In this document: positions 63,679 through 64,000 of the stretch, piece by piece | Layout: every line of letters begins with the position of its first letter | How positions within the stretch are numbered: position 1 is the stretch's first letter | Source: CAVVFX01 sp963777595 | GTDB lineage: Bacteria; Acidobacteriota; Terriglobia; Bryobacterales; Bryobacteraceae | NCBI GenBank assembly: GCA_963777595.1 | Contig: CAVZRE010000028.1 | Coordinates: 24,144 to 88,143 of the forward strand | Reading direction: 5' to 3' | Length of the DNA: 64,000 nt | Program-made: the position numbers and the translations under genes | Notes under the pieces: generated by a model | The model's database searches: none | Told to the model about the DNA's origin: nothing | What the model saw: only the letters and a program-made list of their open reading frames with translations

Positions 63679-64000
63679 TCAGTTCGCGCCGAAGCTCCAA
63701 CTAGTGATATTGGTCGTCTCGTATGCGTCTCCCGTCGCCGCGGTAAATCCTAAGACCGCTTTTCCACCCGTATCGAGATTTAACAAAGTGCTCAGGTTGA
63801 CCTGCGCCGTAAGAGCTGCAGTTGAATTTCCGTCGATATAAACGTTCATCGTTGAGCTTCCGTCATAGGTGATCTTCACCGTACGAGTCGCGGCATCGTA
63901 CAAAGTTATCCCGGGATTGGAGTTGACGACGCTGAGGGTTGACGATGCGGTATGATCGCTGGAATTGGACGCCGGGGCGCTGCTCTCGATTGCCACATGA
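63679..64000 (-). CDS. L-type-lectin-like domain, C-terminal end of a gene cut by the window
   Basis: The frame is open to the right window edge, so the gene starts outside. The visible 106 residues (NSNPGITLYDAATRTVKITY, DGSSTMNVYIDGNSTAALTA, LDTGGKAVLGFTAATGDAYE, TTNITSWSFGAN) match the last strands of legume-type lectin domains found in large secreted bacterial proteins, including the A-V-L-G-F-T-A-A-T-G turn and the final S-W-S-F strand. It stops directly after the domain, so no C-terminal anchor is present. It probably binds carbohydrate outside the cell. Confidence 0.7.
   Translation of the reverse strand, partial: HVAIESSAPASNSSDHTASSTLSVVNSNPGITLYDAATRTVKITYDGSSTMNVYIDGNSTAALTAQVNLSTLLNLDTGGKAVLGFTAATGDAYETTNITSWSFGAN

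Noticed and set aside
1..64000. tRNA, rRNA, CRISPR arrays, complete insertion sequences
   Set aside because: Looked for by eye on both strands; no cloverleaf-like CCA-ended sequence, no regularly spaced repeats and no full transposase gene were found. A covariance-model scan would be decisive for RNA genes.

Overview
The window looks like a chromosomal segment of an acidobacterium close to Solibacter/Bryobacterales. The reasons are the DUF1592/DUF1552/ankyrin modules, a DUF2934 protein, homospermidine synthase, a PEP-CTERM sorting signal, a serine/threonine-kinase start typical of that group, FecR- and STAS-type proteins, and moderately high GC. No rRNA, tRNA, CRISPR array or intact insertion sequence was seen. 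The taxonomic call is inference from gene content.

Layout. 1-12.2 kb: two convergent modules, each with a secreted DUF1592-type cytochrome, a secreted DUF1552 protein and a secreted ankyrin-repeat protein. Between them lie a cytochrome c, a DUF72 protein and a strong bidirectional terminator. 12.5-20 kb: PilZ and small proteins, an outer-membrane barrel, two STAS proteins, remnants of RidA and of a NodT-type efflux lipoprotein, and a GAF-GAF sigma-54 activator. 20-24 kb: N-acetylglutamate synthase (argA) and a polyamine pair (ornithine decarboxylase plus homospermidine synthase). 24-34 kb: a FecR protein, a complete tripartite RND efflux operon, a divergent NarL-type kinase/regulator pair and two lone receiver proteins. 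34-38 kb: a sulfite-dehydrogenase-like molybdoenzyme with a fused cytochrome tail, a truncated EAL protein, a sigma-54 response regulator and a tyrosine-recombinase remnant.

38.2-53.2 kb is a urea island. Read on the minus strand it runs: sigma-54 activator without sensor domain, UreF, UreD, UreA, UreB, UreC, UreG, then porin, UrtA, UrtB, UrtC, UrtD, UrtE. Divergent to it is a regulator that joins a winged-helix DNA-binding domain to a UrtA-like urea/amide-binding domain. Together these could sense urea, pass it through the outer and inner membranes, and hydrolyse it. 53.2-64 kb: MOSC, enoyl-CoA hydratase-like, GlcG and cytochrome P460 genes; three surface-glycan genes; then a zone of fragments (Fic, protein kinase, BrnT-like), a PEP-CTERM protein, a truncated glycoside hydrolase and a lectin-domain end cut by the window.

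Quality warning. Many genes are broken by single-base indels, concentrated at 16.7-20.5, 25-29.8 and 38-50 kb, while genes between them are intact. In the cases that could be solved by eye, one base restores the frame, often in a short homopolymer, and the restored lengths fit the families. I read these as sequence errors and list such genes as CDS with the break noted. The type 'pseudogene' is reserved for genes missing large parts. Ends of broken genes were derived from the reading of each frame and are good to a few bases unless stated.
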